The notes under the pieces are model-generated. The model made no database searches. It saw only the letters and a list, made by a program, of their open reading frames with translations, and had not been told where the DNA came from. From the NCBI GenBank assembly GCA_022494885.1, contig JAGVSM010004517.1:248001-312000 (forward strand): a stretch of 64,000 nt of DNA, given 5' to 3'. Positions 1-12,087 of the stretch are shown here, piece by piece. This DNA comes from Micrasema longulum. Lineage: Eukaryota; Arthropoda; Insecta; Trichoptera; Brachycentridae. Positions within the stretch are counted from its first letter, which is position 1, and every line of letters begins with the position of its first letter. The translations under genes and the position numbers were made by a program.

Positions 1-533
1 ATTAAATTACAAATTGAAAAGCTTCAATTAAATTAATTTAACAATAGAATCACTATGTAAAGCGCCCTTGAGGTATTTTATTACGAAAATGGCGCTATAT
101 AAGTTATTCATGATAATAATACAGCGCTGCATAGAATCAGTCTATATGACGAGTTTAGCAGTGCCGATGTACTAAATATATTGTATATAAATATTATTGT
201 TTGGCTTAATAAATATGTTTACACTGTACTTTTTAAATTGTCTTTTTGATAAATGTATATCTTATAAGTCAACTTAGATTGTAAGTATGAGATTGAAAAT
301 TTATATTTTTCGGTAAAAATGTGTTTTAAATAAATAAAATTAACAAAAAGTAGGGTCAAGAATACAAAATATTTAAGAAAAAAGTTAAAAATTATTTTTA
401 TAATTCTTTTTTATATGGGCGCATTGACAGCGCTGTATATTTTATAATTTTAGAAATATTTATTAAGCAAGAGTAGAAAGAACGCCATTGTAAAACGTTA
501 CTTCCTATTTTTAAAATGTGTAAATAGGGCAAA
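1..533. repeat. Short dispersed repeat in AT-rich DNA
   Basis: A block at about 61-125 starts GCGCCCTTGAGGT and runs to GGCGCTAT. Diverged relatives lie at about 1275-1325 (opposite strand) and 20335-20410. This family has no coding content and I cannot assign it to a class. From 126 to 533 I see only AT-rich sequence. Confidence 0.4.
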
Positions 534-706
534 ATTTCTAACTGTCTATGCGCTCTGTAGCTGCAAGACGTCCTATAATCTAGCTCCTATCTGTTATATT
601 TTTTTATTGATCTTAATTGAAAACGAGGAACTAGAATCCCAACCGTCCATGCGCTCTGTAGCTGCAAGACGTTCTGGGATATTTATTAATTGTATGAATT
701 ATACAC

Positions 707-728
707 ATATATATATATATATATATAT
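707..728. repeat. AT dinucleotide microsatellite
   Basis: About eleven uninterrupted AT units. Ordinary slippage repeat. Confidence 0.9.
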
Positions 729-1422
729 GGCATAAAAGAATTGTTTTTTCTTCTTTCGTTAACGGAATAAAAAACTTTAAAACTAAAAATAAATTTTCAT
801 CCCATTTTAAATTCCGCAACCATTTTGCGTAGCCACTTGATAATAATTATGTTTGTTAACCACTCGATAAGTTACATGGGCGTAAAAATTAAACGGTGTT
901 ACATCCTTTTGTAGGAATTCTTTTTGTTATCGACGAAGCCAAGTGAACTTTTTTAAACATCCAGGGATCATTGTCAGCAAACAACGTTTATATCGATTCT
1001 ATACTGTTGAATTCAGTAACAGAAGGTTCGAGATCCCTAATAAATAAAAATAACAGGTAGAGAAGAGAATGATAGTCCCGTATTTTACGGTTTAGGGCAA
1101 TTACATTATTTACGGATTAAAAGGGGCTTAGTAATTTATTGAAAGGGACCGAAGCGAGTTGCGGATAATTTGCTTTGGAATATTCAGAAATCAATGTGAA
1201 ACATTTATCTATCAATATTTTGAAAAAAATATTACACACATACATATTTTTATTAATTTATTTAGAATAATTTATATGACGCCGGTTTTTTTTGTAAAAA
1301 TCACCTCAAGAGCGCTGTACACTAAACATCCCATCACGCTTTGCAGCGACAGAGGGCATAGTTTACCTATTTATTTATTGATGTATTTCACAGTTTTAAA
1401 ACGTACTGAGTTTCTTTGTTTC

Positions 1423-1462
1423 AGGTCCCGACTAGCTAGGAAATTCCTGTGTTATGGAACGA
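1423..1462 (-). repeat. Conserved hairpin repeat, copy 1
   Basis: On the minus strand the block reads approximately TAACACAGGAATTTCC and then GTCGGGACCTGAAA. It matches blocks at 8013-8055, 16423-16465 and 25441-25483. This copy has lost part of the hairpin stem. Confidence 0.4.
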
Positions 1463-1514
1463 CCTTCTTTTTTACAGTTGTTTTTTATTTATTTCATTAA
1501 ATGATGCTTAGTAA

Positions 1515-1900
1515 ATTCAAAGAATAATGAAAACATAAAAAAAATATTAAATATGAATATAAATTAGAAAACATGCACTTAATAATAATAAAAATTTAAT
1601 CATAAATATAAACTAGAAAATATACCATTATTGGTTAAGAAATGATTCATAATTATTATAAATTAGAAAACATACCAATTATAATAAAAATTGAAGTATA
1701 AATACAAATTATAAAATAAAGCATTAGTAATAAGAAAATTAAGAAATTAAACATAAATGTAAAATGTAAAACATACCGATAATAATTTAAAAAAATAAAC
1801 ATACGTGTGAATACTAATAATAATAAGAAAAATAAAACAAATATAAATTAATAAACATAAAAAGTAAAAATAAAACATAAATAAAAACATTAAGGAGATA
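1515..1900. repeat. Degenerate AT-rich tandem repeat
   Basis: Units of roughly 70-80 bp recur with the shared string ATAAATTAGAAAACATACC and runs of AATAATAAAAATT. At least four decayed units are visible. It lies inside the foldback-like region and has no coding potential. Confidence 0.5.
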
Positions 1901-2329
1901 TTCGGCAATTAAAATTGGTCGGAATTAAAAATATTAAAGTTGGTTAGGATTCTCGTACCTTATTTCCAATAATGATTTAATTTTAATAATTATATGGGAG
2001 CTAGATTACAGCACGTCCCGCAGCTACAAAGCGCACGGGCGGTTAAGAATCTAGCCCCCATTTACATTTTATAAAAAAACGTTACATTTACAGATAAATT
2101 CTAGATTACAACCTGTCCTGCAGCTACAGAGAGTATGGGCAGTAAGAAATGTAGTTTAATCTAGACCGTATTTATAGTATATTAGTAAACGTCTAAAAAT
2201 AATAGATTCAGTTAGTTAATTTATAGTACGTAATATACAAGCTAATATGACAATACGTTTTGCAGCTACAAAGCGCATGGACGGATAACATTCTAGCATG
2301 TAGGGCGGAAATTGGTATAAATAAAATTA

Positions 2330-2915
2330 TGTTTTTATTACGAAAGTGGTTAGAAGAGAGGCTGTTTCTTTACTGATTTATTATTATTTTTTAAAACTTT
2401 CATTTAAGAAACACAGTATTTTTATTTCTTGTTAAATACATTTTGATTGTTACCTTTTTAACCTCTTCTTTTCTTTCTTTCTTATTTTATTAATATTTTT
2501 ATTTATTTTGTATTATTTGTCATCTTGTTTTGGTTGCATTCATGAGCACCCACCATTTTTTTCCAGGGTCAAATATATTCAAGTACATGTTTTATCTTTC
2601 ATTTGATTGTTATTCTCTCTATTTTTCTATATAAAAAAAATTCAAACCTTTTTATCTGTTTTTGTTATATTTTTCTTTCTGCTTGATAGTATTTTTATTT
2701 TTTCCAAAGCATCAAAAACATAATATAATGTTCATTATTTTATATGTGTACAATATTATGTATGTACTTTTTTAAAATTTTAATTAAAACTAATATCTGA
2801 GCACCCGATGACAAACTATTTTTTAATAGTCAATTAGGAAAAGGATGTTTTAATACTTCATGTTTTTCTTTTTATAATGTATTAATACTGTAATAACATG
2901 TATTGACTGCCCTAT
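2330..2915 (+). repeat. T-rich dispersed repeat (family R1), copy 1
   Basis: This T-rich non-coding block shares several anchors in the same order with 20930-21300 and 29020-29620: TTATCTTGTTTTGG or similar, GCATCAAAAA, TATGTGTACAATATTATG, GAGCACCCGATGACAAAC and TATAATGTATTAATA. A weaker relative lies at 18870-19260. No open frame or terminal repeat identifies the class. It may be the 3' untranslated part of a retroelement. Confidence 0.5.
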
Positions 2916-4107
2916 GCACTATCAGGACTGGCTTAGTATATGGTGTTTTTTTATTTATCTAATATTATTAAATGCAAGATACCTACACAATAAATAATCA
3001 AATACATAAAATATATTGCAACAGAGAGAATAAACATTTTTAAGGAAGTAGTATTACACAGTGTGTAACATTCACATTCCTCAACTCTACCATCTGTTGA
3101 CTTTGTAAAGTAAAATAGATGAAACTTCTTTTTTATACCAGTTATTTGAATGAACAATATTTTGAGCATGTTTAAATATTTCTAGTAAAAGCTATTTAAA
3201 ATCAGCCTTGTCTTTAAACATTTGGACATGGGTATTCAAAACGCATATGAATAATTTATCTATTACATATAACATATCAATCAAATAATAATCGACGTGT
3301 TTTAATTTAAGCAACGGACATCCATTAATCAAAAAGGTTAATTTAGTACAATTTTATTTATCGATTATTTCGTTAATTAACACAAATACACAAACATTAT
3401 GCAATTAGGCAAAAGCTTCTGACCGAATCAATAATGCAAACTTAATTGACACACTTCAAAACATGCGATCAATCCATGAGATTATTTTCCACTTTAAAAT
3501 TTAATTGATAACTCGCCTCCCTAGACTACTTAATAAATAGAATAAATAACAAAAAAATCTCCCTTTCCGTTTTAAGGAAGCAGATGATAATTTCCGTTTA
3601 TTCAAGGAAGGGTTACATATTATTACGCCGCGCCACGTACCGCGATAAATACATAGAAATAAATGCACAAATGTTCGTTATTGGTGTAAAAAAACTGAGG
3701 CACGTGAGTGGTCAATGATAGATTTAAGGGGTCTACCTAGACGTAATATATTTATTATTATTATTTTAATAATTATAAACAAATGCGTTTATTTCCATTT
3801 TTATATATCTGTTGCTTTTTATTTTTTTTTATATTGAATATGTTCTGTAACTTAGATTATAAAAATAAAACTTTAATTTTAGTGGTTGGTTAGAAGAAAT
3901 CGCCATTTGGCAATAAGCCCGCCAATGTTTAAATAACATCATGTACCAAAGTTGAATAAATAAATAAAAATATATATTACCTAGGAAGACATAATTTAAG
4001 CCTCTCTTCTTCTAATAATGTATTTATAAACTGGGTCACTAATATAAATGTCAATGATTTAAATAGGAAATAATTTTCTTCGGCTGATGAAGTTTTATCG
4101 TACACAT
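2916..4107. other. Mostly featureless AT-rich DNA
   Basis: A 3' half-copy of the R2 repeat lies at about 3057-3130 (ATCTGTTGACTTTGTAAAGT). The rest shows no gene, RNA or clear element. Confidence 0.4.
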
Positions 4108-4682
4108 TAGAGATGCCACCGATATTTGGCTACTATTCAGTATTCGGTCTATTCTTCTACTTTTCTTAACATACGGTATTCGGCCGAATACTACGTAATT
4201 TTCGGCCGGAAACCGAATACTAAATCATGAAAAAAAAAACCCGTTTTAATAAAAAAAAACGTGTTTTTTAATTTTAAGTTATTAGTTTAATACTTAAAAT
4301 CTATCTGTGTTAAGTTGTGATGAATGTAAACATATTTTTCTGTATTTGTTGGTAGCAAACTATTGCGCTTTTCCTCATAAATAATACCTGGCGAGATCTT
4401 GTTGTTACACAGAGTACACGAGCCAATTTATTATCTTAACTACAATTTTAATGATATTTTTAAATAGGCGTTTTATTATTAAATGGTGCTTTGATTTGGT
4501 GCTAAAATAACTATTAGTAACACAATGTAATGTGATAATCTACTCGAAAATGAAAAAAAATCCGCCCGCCCCGTCACCCCCGCACGCACCTGTCACGCAT
4601 GAAATGCATATTCGGCGCTTACGTCAAAGTGTGGCCGACTATTCGGTATTCGGCAAAATCATTATTTGTGGCATGTCTAATA
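4108..4682. mobile_element. hAT-like non-autonomous TIR element
   Basis: The left end reads TAGAGATGCCACCGATA. The right end, reverse complemented, reads TAGACATGCCACAAATAATG. Both are followed inward by repeated TATTCGGTATTCGG motifs, giving partly palindromic subterminal regions. The interior is about 575 bp, AT-rich, with no transposase. TAGAGATGCC-like termini occur in hAT elements, but I could not settle an 8-bp target duplication, so the superfamily is inferred. Confidence 0.5.
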
Positions 4683-4966
4683 TACACTCTAAGCCTCGTT
4701 CAAATAATATATTTGCTTTTCAAAGTTGAAAGTTACAAGTTTATATGTAATATCCGGCGATCGGATAAACTATTTTATCACTAAAAACAGAACATTAAAA
4801 CTACTTACCTACGCTTTATTAATTTTTGACGTCTAATACATGAAATAAAAGGAAGTTACTCGCACCTAACTTCAGTGCACTCGAAAGTAGATAATAATAT
4901 TTTATTAATATGTTGGTGAACTACTGTTCGTAACTAATACGTTTTACTACGCACTTGTCTGTATGT

Positions 4967-5343
4967 TCAGGCTGATAAAGAAGAGAGTTCTGTGTGTGAA
5001 ATAGAACCAGAAACCTGGACAAATGTTTTTAAATCAATGACTACTCTCAGGTAAAAATCCTGAATAAGGAAATCGATAGAAATAAATCCTCTTCCGTGTG
5101 TCGAGGTTGACGCGTTCACCTACTATTCTTGAGGTATGGGGTTCGATTCGCAGGGTGAACGTAAAAGATTAATTTTAAAGGCTTTTGTGCATAAATATTT
5201 TTTTGTTCCTGGACTGGCGCCTCAGGCATAAAACTAATCACCACGTAACAGATAATCGAACATAGTTGCATTTAGTTTTTTTGGTTAGCCATTTGCAATG
5301 AAGTGCCCTATGCACCACTGAGTGTAAACAGAAGGATGATAAT
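4967..5343 (+). mobile_element. Composite tRNA-type SINE with 5' leader module
   Basis: Three parts are visible. A ~120-bp leader contains GTGTGTGAAATAGAACCAG and CTCTCAGGTAAAAATCCTG. A tRNA-like segment (about 5090-5160) contains a box-B-like GGGTTCGATTCGCAGG. The tail ends GTGCCCTATGCACCACTGAG, then GATGATAATG. The same order occurs at 39468-39829 and, inverted, at 32977-33357. Known: tRNA SINEs carry internal pol III boxes. Inferred: the leader is part of the mobile unit. Confidence 0.65.
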
Positions 5344-7124
5344 GTATAAAATAAACATAGCACCTTGCATATAAAATATTATCGTGTCAGGCGAACATTT
5401 TCTGACGATTACTGCCATCTATTATTAAATTTATTAAGCAACCTAACATGATGAGTATTAGTTTTTCTATGGAAAGATGTCGCTCAAACGCTCAAATTAC
5501 ACACAAATTTAGACAAGGGAAAAATAATTATATTTTTTATGTACACCTTCCATATTTAAACATAATTTTACTCAACTGATACGATTCTGATAAAATCAAC
5601 CGTTTTTACCAGTTATGGAATATGTAAAAAATAATATTGAACCTCCAACCAGATTCTATTTTGAATAAAACATTGAGTTTGATTACCTATGGACGAGTAG
5701 TAAAACTAAAAATTCCGAATAAAAAAATGTCGGTAAAACAGATTCAATTGGAAAATTGCCGTAGAGTTTGGTGATGATAGACTCTACTAAGAAAAATATT
5801 TACAAGTTTCTTATTATTCATACACGGATCAAATATTAAAAAATAAAAACGAAAATAAAATAAATACCGAGATGTAAACACTAATAAAATTAAAATGCCA
5901 ACTATTGTAAAAATGCGATCATTATAAACTTAAGTTTTGAAAATTATCGTTCTCTCATTTTCTCTGATTGGTGATAAATAGCAGAATAAATTGAAAGTTA
6001 GGTGATAGAAGGGACCATTTGTATGATTAACGTTTTTTTTACTTTTCAACAGCCATAATAAATATTTTAGTAAATACACGTAGAAAAAAAACCACCAATA
6101 TTTAAAATGTTGGTAATATTAAAAACCAGACAAAAGATTGAAATAACGTCTTCTTTCAGCGCTCCTTAACATTTTTAAAAATGCAGACGGTCCCTTCTGC
6201 CTTCTGATTACCAAAATATGCTCGTAATATTCTTCCAACTGTCGGCAATTGGCGCTATTAGTTTGTTAAATGTGCGCCTATTTATTGAAATTTAAGATCC
6301 TGGCATAACAGTAAATATTTTTATGTAATTTATAAAAAATAATAACATAAATAAGCCGGTGACAGGTCGTAAGCCATGTAAATACCATTATTTTTTTTTT
6401 TTAAAGTAATATAAAATAAATATTATCCAAATGTACGTTTTTTTTTAGGTTTAAGAAAATTAAAAACATTAAAAAAATATATAAAAAAACAGGGGAATTA
6501 CTACATTCCTATAAACAAACAAAATAATAATATTACCTATTATAAAAGACAGTAAAGAAAGAAATCAACAAATTTATACAGACATAAGTATTCCAAACGT
6601 TAGGTAGGTAGTTACACAATATTAAAAAAACACTTTATGATAAAATTCATATTTATTAATATGAAGATAATAATAAACAAATTATCAGCTCACGCTTTGA
6701 CGCACATAAATTTTTCCAGTTGACTAAATATTTTTTTATTACTTTTATATAAACGACATGAATTGCCTTTAACATAGTACCCACATAAAATAAAAGAAAC
6801 ATTGTTAATTTTTTTAATTGCGTGACTATAACAACACAAAGCAAGTGAATGCTCATAAGTTAAAAATAATAAATAAATTAAAACAATCATTTTTCAAACC
6901 TGCAAAAATTCATTGATTCCTATATTGTAATGTATTCCAATTTTTTTTTTACGAATTTGTTATATTCGTTGTATTAAACATCAACTATTATATTACATAA
7001 ACCAGACGGTAACACACATGATGTCACCTACGTAGTAGGTGAATAAATAAAAAAATATTGATAATTTCAAAAATCAATATCAATTTATGGACTACTTTTA
7101 TTTAAGTATAATATATGAATAAAT
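5344..7124. other. AT-rich stretch with one weak inverted repeat
   Basis: AAGGGACCATTTGTAT near 6006-6024 faces ATGCAGACGGTCCCTTCTGCC near 6180-6200, a possible MITE of 200-300 bp. A small hairpin, AAATATTGAT with ATCAATATC, sits at 7050-7085. Nothing else is recognisable. Confidence 0.3.
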
Positions 7125-7290
7125 CATTTATTTATTTACATACATAAGTTTATTGTGCATTATTTGAGACATAAGTCCCAACTCCATGGTACTTAAAGTC
7201 CTGTGTTGAGATGGGACTAGAAATTAGTTGACACACACATGAGTATATTACCACAAATATAGGATCAGAAACATAAAAAATAAAAAAATA
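7125..7290 (-). mobile_element. LINE 3' UTR fragment (family L2), copy 1
   Basis: On the minus strand this reads as a 3' UTR ending in TAAATAAATAAAT. It is over 90% identical by eye to 12088-12260, sharing CCATCTCAACACAGGA and TTGGACTTATGTCTC-type strings. It is 5'-truncated and has no coding part left. Confidence 0.65.
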
Positions 7291-9119
7291 AAAGTGAAGA
7301 TGCTCGCAGGTATCCCGAGAATTATATAATTAGTTATTTATTTATTTATTTCAAAGGAGTAGCTTTAATGTTCTTTATACTTCTACAAAATTACTATGTT
7401 AACATTACATGATACCTACGTAAAAAATAAATTCTGTCCTAAAATTATCTGGATATGTAAATAAGTTATCAGCAAATGTGACATTATAATATTAATTGCG
7501 TTTTTAAAGATTGTCGTTAGTCAAATAATTTGAAATCTTAGTAAAATAGCTTTTCTTCCACAAGTTAATATTGTATTAGGAAGCCAATAACTTCGTCTAC
7601 TTTTTCCTTGGTATATGTCTGAATTGCTTTGTAGTTAAAGAGAGGAAGTAGACTAGAGAGCATGCGTGAGTTAGGTATTTTATACGATGCACAAAAACAC
7701 GTTTTTAGTAGGTATATCAACAACGCCTCAAGCAATGCGACTTCCGTCCGTTTGCAATGTTTATCTCAAACATTTTTCAAGAACGTATGAGCTTCAAAAG
7801 TAAATAATTTAATATTCATCCGGTTTGATGAAAATCTCAGAAGGCAAAATCATTGATAATTAATAATACCTAATGTTTAAGTAAATAACGGAACAAATAC
7901 ACATTTTTATCATTATTTTTATTTGGCTTTATTATTTTTATCTTATTATTTATTTCATTTTATTTAATACTCACAATACACAATTTTACGTACGCGCAAT
8001 TTTTTTTTTTTCATGTCCCGACATGTTAGAAAATTCCGTGTTAATTATTAGCTTTGGATTAAGAAAAAAAAAGTTAACATCTTTGTAATTATATTGCCTA
8101 AAACTAAGGCATTTTTTGGGTTTTCTCCCATATTATGGAATAATTATCTGAACTCATGTATTACATATAGAAATAATAGTTTGTAAATAGTAAACTGATT
8201 TTCTTTTTCCTAGCGTGCATACGTTTTTTAATATTTTAATACTTTATTATATGCCAGCAGTCAGCAGTTTCACCCACAGTACGACACCTTGTTTGCCTAT
8301 TTTACGACCTCACTCACGAATGAAACAAAAAACTTTTCACGTAAAAATTAATGACGCAATCAATATGCAAAGTGCTATAATTACTCTTTGGGAAGTTCAC
8401 ATTTAAAACATTCACAATGTGCAAAAAAAATTACGCAACGTGTCACGAAATTATTAAAACATTAGGCAAGTTTATTTCTTTTTATTTTTGCATATATTGC
8501 GTAAGCAAATTAGTTAAAGTGCAGATGTTAAATAATAAATAATTGCCATATTCACCTGTTTACTTGTGCACTTGCTATGCGAAAACAACTGATTATCCTG
8601 ACGAATTTGCATAGTAAGCAAAAAAAAAATATCAACATACCTCACTCAATTAATACACGCATATTTTTTTTAACGTAATCATGTCCAGTCATCGTCAACT
8701 CAAGTAATCAAGCAGTATGTACTAGTCCATGTGAAGGTACTTGGATTAAAAATTATTGTTTTTTATCACTGCCCTTCCAAGAATATTGAACGAATTGTAA
8801 AAGTGTTCACGGCGATGTTAAAATATAGACAGAAGAATGAATGAATGTTACACGGTGTGTCAAGTGATCACTTAAATCCACCAATGGTCGGTCATTTGAC
8901 TTAGGTTGAAAAATTCAAAGTAAATCAAAATTGAAAAATTCAAATTAAATCGTTTTTAATGCGAATCTTTTTCGGGTGATCCCGTATAAGTTTGATTCGT
9001 TCCGACGTACATGAGGTCACCCAAAAAGATACATATTGACAACAATGTCCGTGAAAACCTTGACGCCCATTTTCCTGTTTTAAATTGATAAGTAAACTTA
9101 CCAGTACTTGCTAAATGTT
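7291..9119. other. AT-rich stretch without recognisable gene
   Basis: Apart from the hairpin repeat at 8013-8055 I see no coding region, TIR element or RNA gene here. Confidence 0.4.
8013..8055 (-). repeat. Conserved hairpin repeat with A-tail, copy 2
   Basis: On the minus strand: TTAACACGGAATTTTCTAAC, then ATGTCGGGACATG, followed directly by a run of A. The A-tail next to the hairpin suggests a retroposon 3' end. Confidence 0.5.
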
Positions 9120-9545
9120 TTATAATTATAACTTTTATTTATTTTTAAGTTCGCATACTCGTATACTATCATACATAGTATACAAACGAATATTTACGCT
9201 ACATAGTTATATTTATAATTTATTTTTATACATTAAAATTTATAAACAAAAGTAAACCAAATTTTAAGTTAAAAAAAAGGAAATCATTATAAAAAATCAA
9301 ATAAACACAAAAATAAAACCATACTTAGAATTTTTAAAACAATACTACAAGTTTTCAAAACGGGAGAAATAATAGCTCAACACATCTTTACATTGCAAAG
9401 TCTTGATTTTGACGAGGGAGTCCTTAATCATTTACTTTTTAGTCCTTTACCTTAGCAGGAAGCTTGTTAAACAGCCTTGGTAGATTGAATTCTACTGTTC
9501 TGCTTCCATAGAAGTTTTGTTCTTTAGACTCTACAAGCTTACTTA
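9120..9545 (-). pseudogene. Decayed LINE reverse-transcriptase C-terminus
   Basis: Minus-strand translation near 9440-9530 gives a peptide ending in LPRLFNKLPAKVKD. This resembles the 'xxFNxLPxxIK' motif near the C-terminus of jockey/CR1-type non-LTR polyproteins. It is interrupted by stops and followed by an AT-rich 3' UTR ending near 9120. Clade and exact limits are uncertain. Confidence 0.45.
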
Positions 9546-10800
9546 TATTAAACATCTAAATTACTACAGTAAACATAGCATTTCTTCAATTTATTGACAT
9601 TCTTTTCATTATTCATACTTTCGGCATCACATCGTACATTTTTATCATTTTATACATGAAAGAATTTTGAAATTCTGTGTCTCGTACATATAATATATGC
9701 CAGTATTTTTTTATCGTTATTTCTGGTATAATTATGTACATTTTTATTCAAAACAATTTGACTAATTTAGTATTTAAATAAGCTTTCATGAATATTTTGA
9801 GTACCTATGTACATCCAAATCATTGTTTATATGCACTGGAATCTATCTAGAGAGTTTGTCCAGATTGACAGATATTTCAACAGATACAATGAAAATGATC
9901 ACTAAAACCTGAACACCTGGATTTCAATATACCCTTTTTAAAGAGGCTTTTTATCTCTTGTGATATTTCTATCAATAATTTTTATTATAATAATATTTTG
10001 AGGTTAGTATACCTCAGAAACATTGAAATACAAAGTACGCTCTGTGCTTCCATAAGACTGCCTATAGTATCATTTCGCACATGCGATTCCGACGCATTCA
10101 TGCGGGTATCGAACGCCCCACAGAAATGATGTTTTTTACCGCGAACTTCCTGCTTTTATTGGCCATGCTCAATTCCTCTCTCTGCAACTGGCGGTTCTAT
10201 TGGCCAACCGGGGCTTAATACCTCACACACGATGATAAAACTCCTTTATGGCGATAAACTGCACTTGAACACATGCAAAGGCAAGTGTATCAATTGATTT
10301 TGTGGTGCTTAATGTCGATTTTGACCACTCTGTTTGTAATAAAACGTATTTAAAACATCGAAGGATATCTACTTCTTTATTATTTTTTTAAAAATAAATT
10401 TACGTTCTTGGTTTTATCAAAAATATTTTAATTCAAACCCTTTTTAACAAGTTGTTAATAACTGTGTTGGAAAGAAGTAATCATGTTGTGGTAGAACTAG
10501 GTCAAAACTCAGGACCACAACCCTTAATCTGGTAAAAATACCATTAACAAAAACATAAACATGTATTAGATGAACAAATTTACTTCCGCCGTTTTCCTGT
10601 TGATAACTCCAGTCTTACCGCTATAGTGGTCGAAATAAATAGATCATATACTTCATGAAATAAACTTGGGCATCTGTCAATATAACATCATAGAAACATC
10701 AATCGATTTGTGTCTATATCATAAAATTATTATCGATTTAAAATGTCCGTTTAAGAGACAATTCTTGTCAATAGCGGGAGATTAAAATTTTCTTCTTCAA
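9546..10800. other. Unassigned stretch with CCAAT-like boxes
   Basis: From about 10080 to 10260 the base composition is more balanced and contains TTTATTGGCCATG and CTATTGGCCAACCGG, two CCAAT-box-like motifs 50-60 bp apart. This could be a promoter or an LTR piece. No coding region follows except a mariner scrap, so a promoter call is speculative. Confidence 0.25.
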
Positions 10801-10965
10801 TATGAAGAAATTTGCGGCCGAGGCTCATCGAATGCTCTCAAAGGTGAGGTCGCTTTTAGTGAAAGAACGAGTCGCTTCATGAATGGTGATTTTACCGTCG
10901 AAGACCGCCATAACGGAGGAGAAAGAGAGAAGATATTCGAAGATGCAGAATGGGAGACATGTGTA
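10801..10965 (+). pseudogene. mariner-like transposase N-terminal fragment
   Basis: Two overlapping frames give MKKFAAEAHRMLSK and then GEVAFSERT, followed by NGDFTVEDRH and EKIFEDAE. This matches the N-terminal helix-turn-helix region of mariner/SETMAR-type transposases (AAE-x-HRML, ALSERT, FKNGDFxVEDRHGG, KIFEDAEL). A frameshift lies at about 10843. No DDE catalytic part follows; the sequence after about 10965 is unrelated. It is a dead fragment, separate from the mariner relic at 53.2 kb. Confidence 0.75.
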
Positions 10966-11400
10966 GTGCTTGTAAATAAAAAAAATGATAAAAATATTTG
11001 TATAAAATTTTACACGATGAAACATATTCTTAAGATGTGGGATAAGGATAGGAATTTGGGAGGAGACGGAGAAGATCCAGGAAAAAGAGCAATTATATGA
11101 TGGAAACTCAGAGATGTTTAAAGCATTTTTTAAGGTATCAGAGAAGTAGAATTTTTCAAATGAATCGGTTTATTATTCCCGAACCACCTTGAGCAGAAAA
11201 GGAATTATTGATACGGAAGAATGATGTCGAGGTATGCAAAGTGTTCTCTCATGAGAAGAGCAAAGAAATAGACTGTAATCCAGGTAAAAATGAAGTTCTC
11301 AACAAATGCAGAAGAGTTGTGAATAGTGTTATGAGCAGCGTGAGAGATTGTGTGAGGTGGTCAAGCGCTGATTAAAATGAAGCTTGTTTATTCTTTTAAT
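10966..11400. other. Unrecognised purine-rich stretch
   Basis: An open frame continues from the mariner fragment to 11100 but its residues (after WETC) match nothing I know. The rest to 11400 is unassigned. Confidence 0.3.
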
Positions 11401-11465
11401 ATAAAAAAACATTTTTCAATTGTTTTTAAACTAATATAAATCACATTAATTTTAATTTACACCCC

Positions 11466-11510
11466 GACCGGTTTCGAAGTTTCTACCTCATAGTCAGGAC
11501 TTTAACCAAC
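11466..11510 (-). repeat. Hammerhead-like hairpin motif, copy A
   Basis: On the minus strand: AAAGTCCTGACTATGAGGTA, then GAAACTTCGAAACCGGTCGG. It shares the CTGAC...GAAACCGGT frame of the family but is degenerate in the stem. Confidence 0.4.
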
Positions 11511-11639
11511 ATAGAATACACGCCACCAACCTTATAACAAAATATTTAAAGATAACAAGAATAAAAGAAAGAGAAGCATAAGATAATATGACTGGAATAT
11601 TTTTAAAAGAAGACTTGCAGCCAAATTTATTTTCTGTTT

Positions 11640-11760
11640 GTAAAGATTTGTGGATAACCACTTGTCGACTTGTCTATGTCTACCGGTTTCGAGATGCTTC
11701 CGTCTCATCGCCAAGACACTATTTACACTGTTATCATGCAAATCTCAATGTACACGATTA
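11640..11760 (-). repeat. Hammerhead-like hairpin motif, copy B
   Basis: On the minus strand: GGCGATGAGACG, GAAG loop, CATCTCGAAACCGGTAGACA, then GTGGTTATCCACA downstream. It is an inverted partner of copy C at 11922-12015, which shares CGAAACCGGTAGACAT and GTGGTTAT. Confidence 0.45.
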
Positions 11761-11921
11761 CTATAGTAGTTGCTCCCCTTTCTTTTTTTTCAACTGTAGT
11801 TCCTAAAATATTAAACATGGATTATTTTGTTATAATCAATGCACGTAGGTGTAATCTTCTAATAGCATGAGTCCCATCAGCACGTTTGTTTGATATGTTT
11901 ACCATGATGAAGGTGTATAGT

Positions 11922-12015
11922 GGGATTTGTATGTTAGTGTAATTACTGTCATTACGAAGAGACGCGTACGTCTCGAAACCGGTAGACATGGAAAAGTCAG
12001 TACGTGGTTATATTA
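11922..12015 (+). repeat. Hammerhead-like hairpin motif, copy C
   Basis: On the plus strand a stem-loop (ATGTTAGT, loop GTAA, TACTGTCAT) precedes TACGAAGAGACG, a GTA-type loop, CGTCTCGAAACCGGTAGACA. The second stem GAGACG/CGTCTC is perfect. The same layout is seen at 45985-46045 with compensating changes in the first stem. Confidence 0.5.
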
Positions 12016-12087
12016 AAATATTTACTGAATTATTTTACTATATATTAATTGCTTAAAATTTTTGAATAAATATTAAATAATATAATT

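Larger units (their letters stand above)
534..2300. repeat. Foldback-like region with inverted tandem ~55-bp units
   Basis: Five copies of a ~55-bp unit are visible. Two are on the minus strand (about 534-590 and 626-685) and three on the plus strand (about 1995-2060, 2096-2160, 2240-2300). The shared core reads GCAGCTACARAGCGCAYGG, and each unit tends to begin with CTAGATTA and end with TTCTAG. Units are spaced about 95-140 bp apart, and the AT-rich spacers also match when inverted. Opposed tandem arrays around a ~1.3 kb centre resemble foldback (TIR) elements. The centre has no recognisable transposase; its longest open frame (1159-1500) is low complexity. Known: foldback elements have tandem repeats within their inverted ends. 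Inferred: the whole region is one element. Confidence 0.5.

Noticed and set aside
1159..1500. 113-codon open frame on the plus strand
   Set aside because: Phe/Tyr/Ile-rich chance translation crossing two unrelated repeats.
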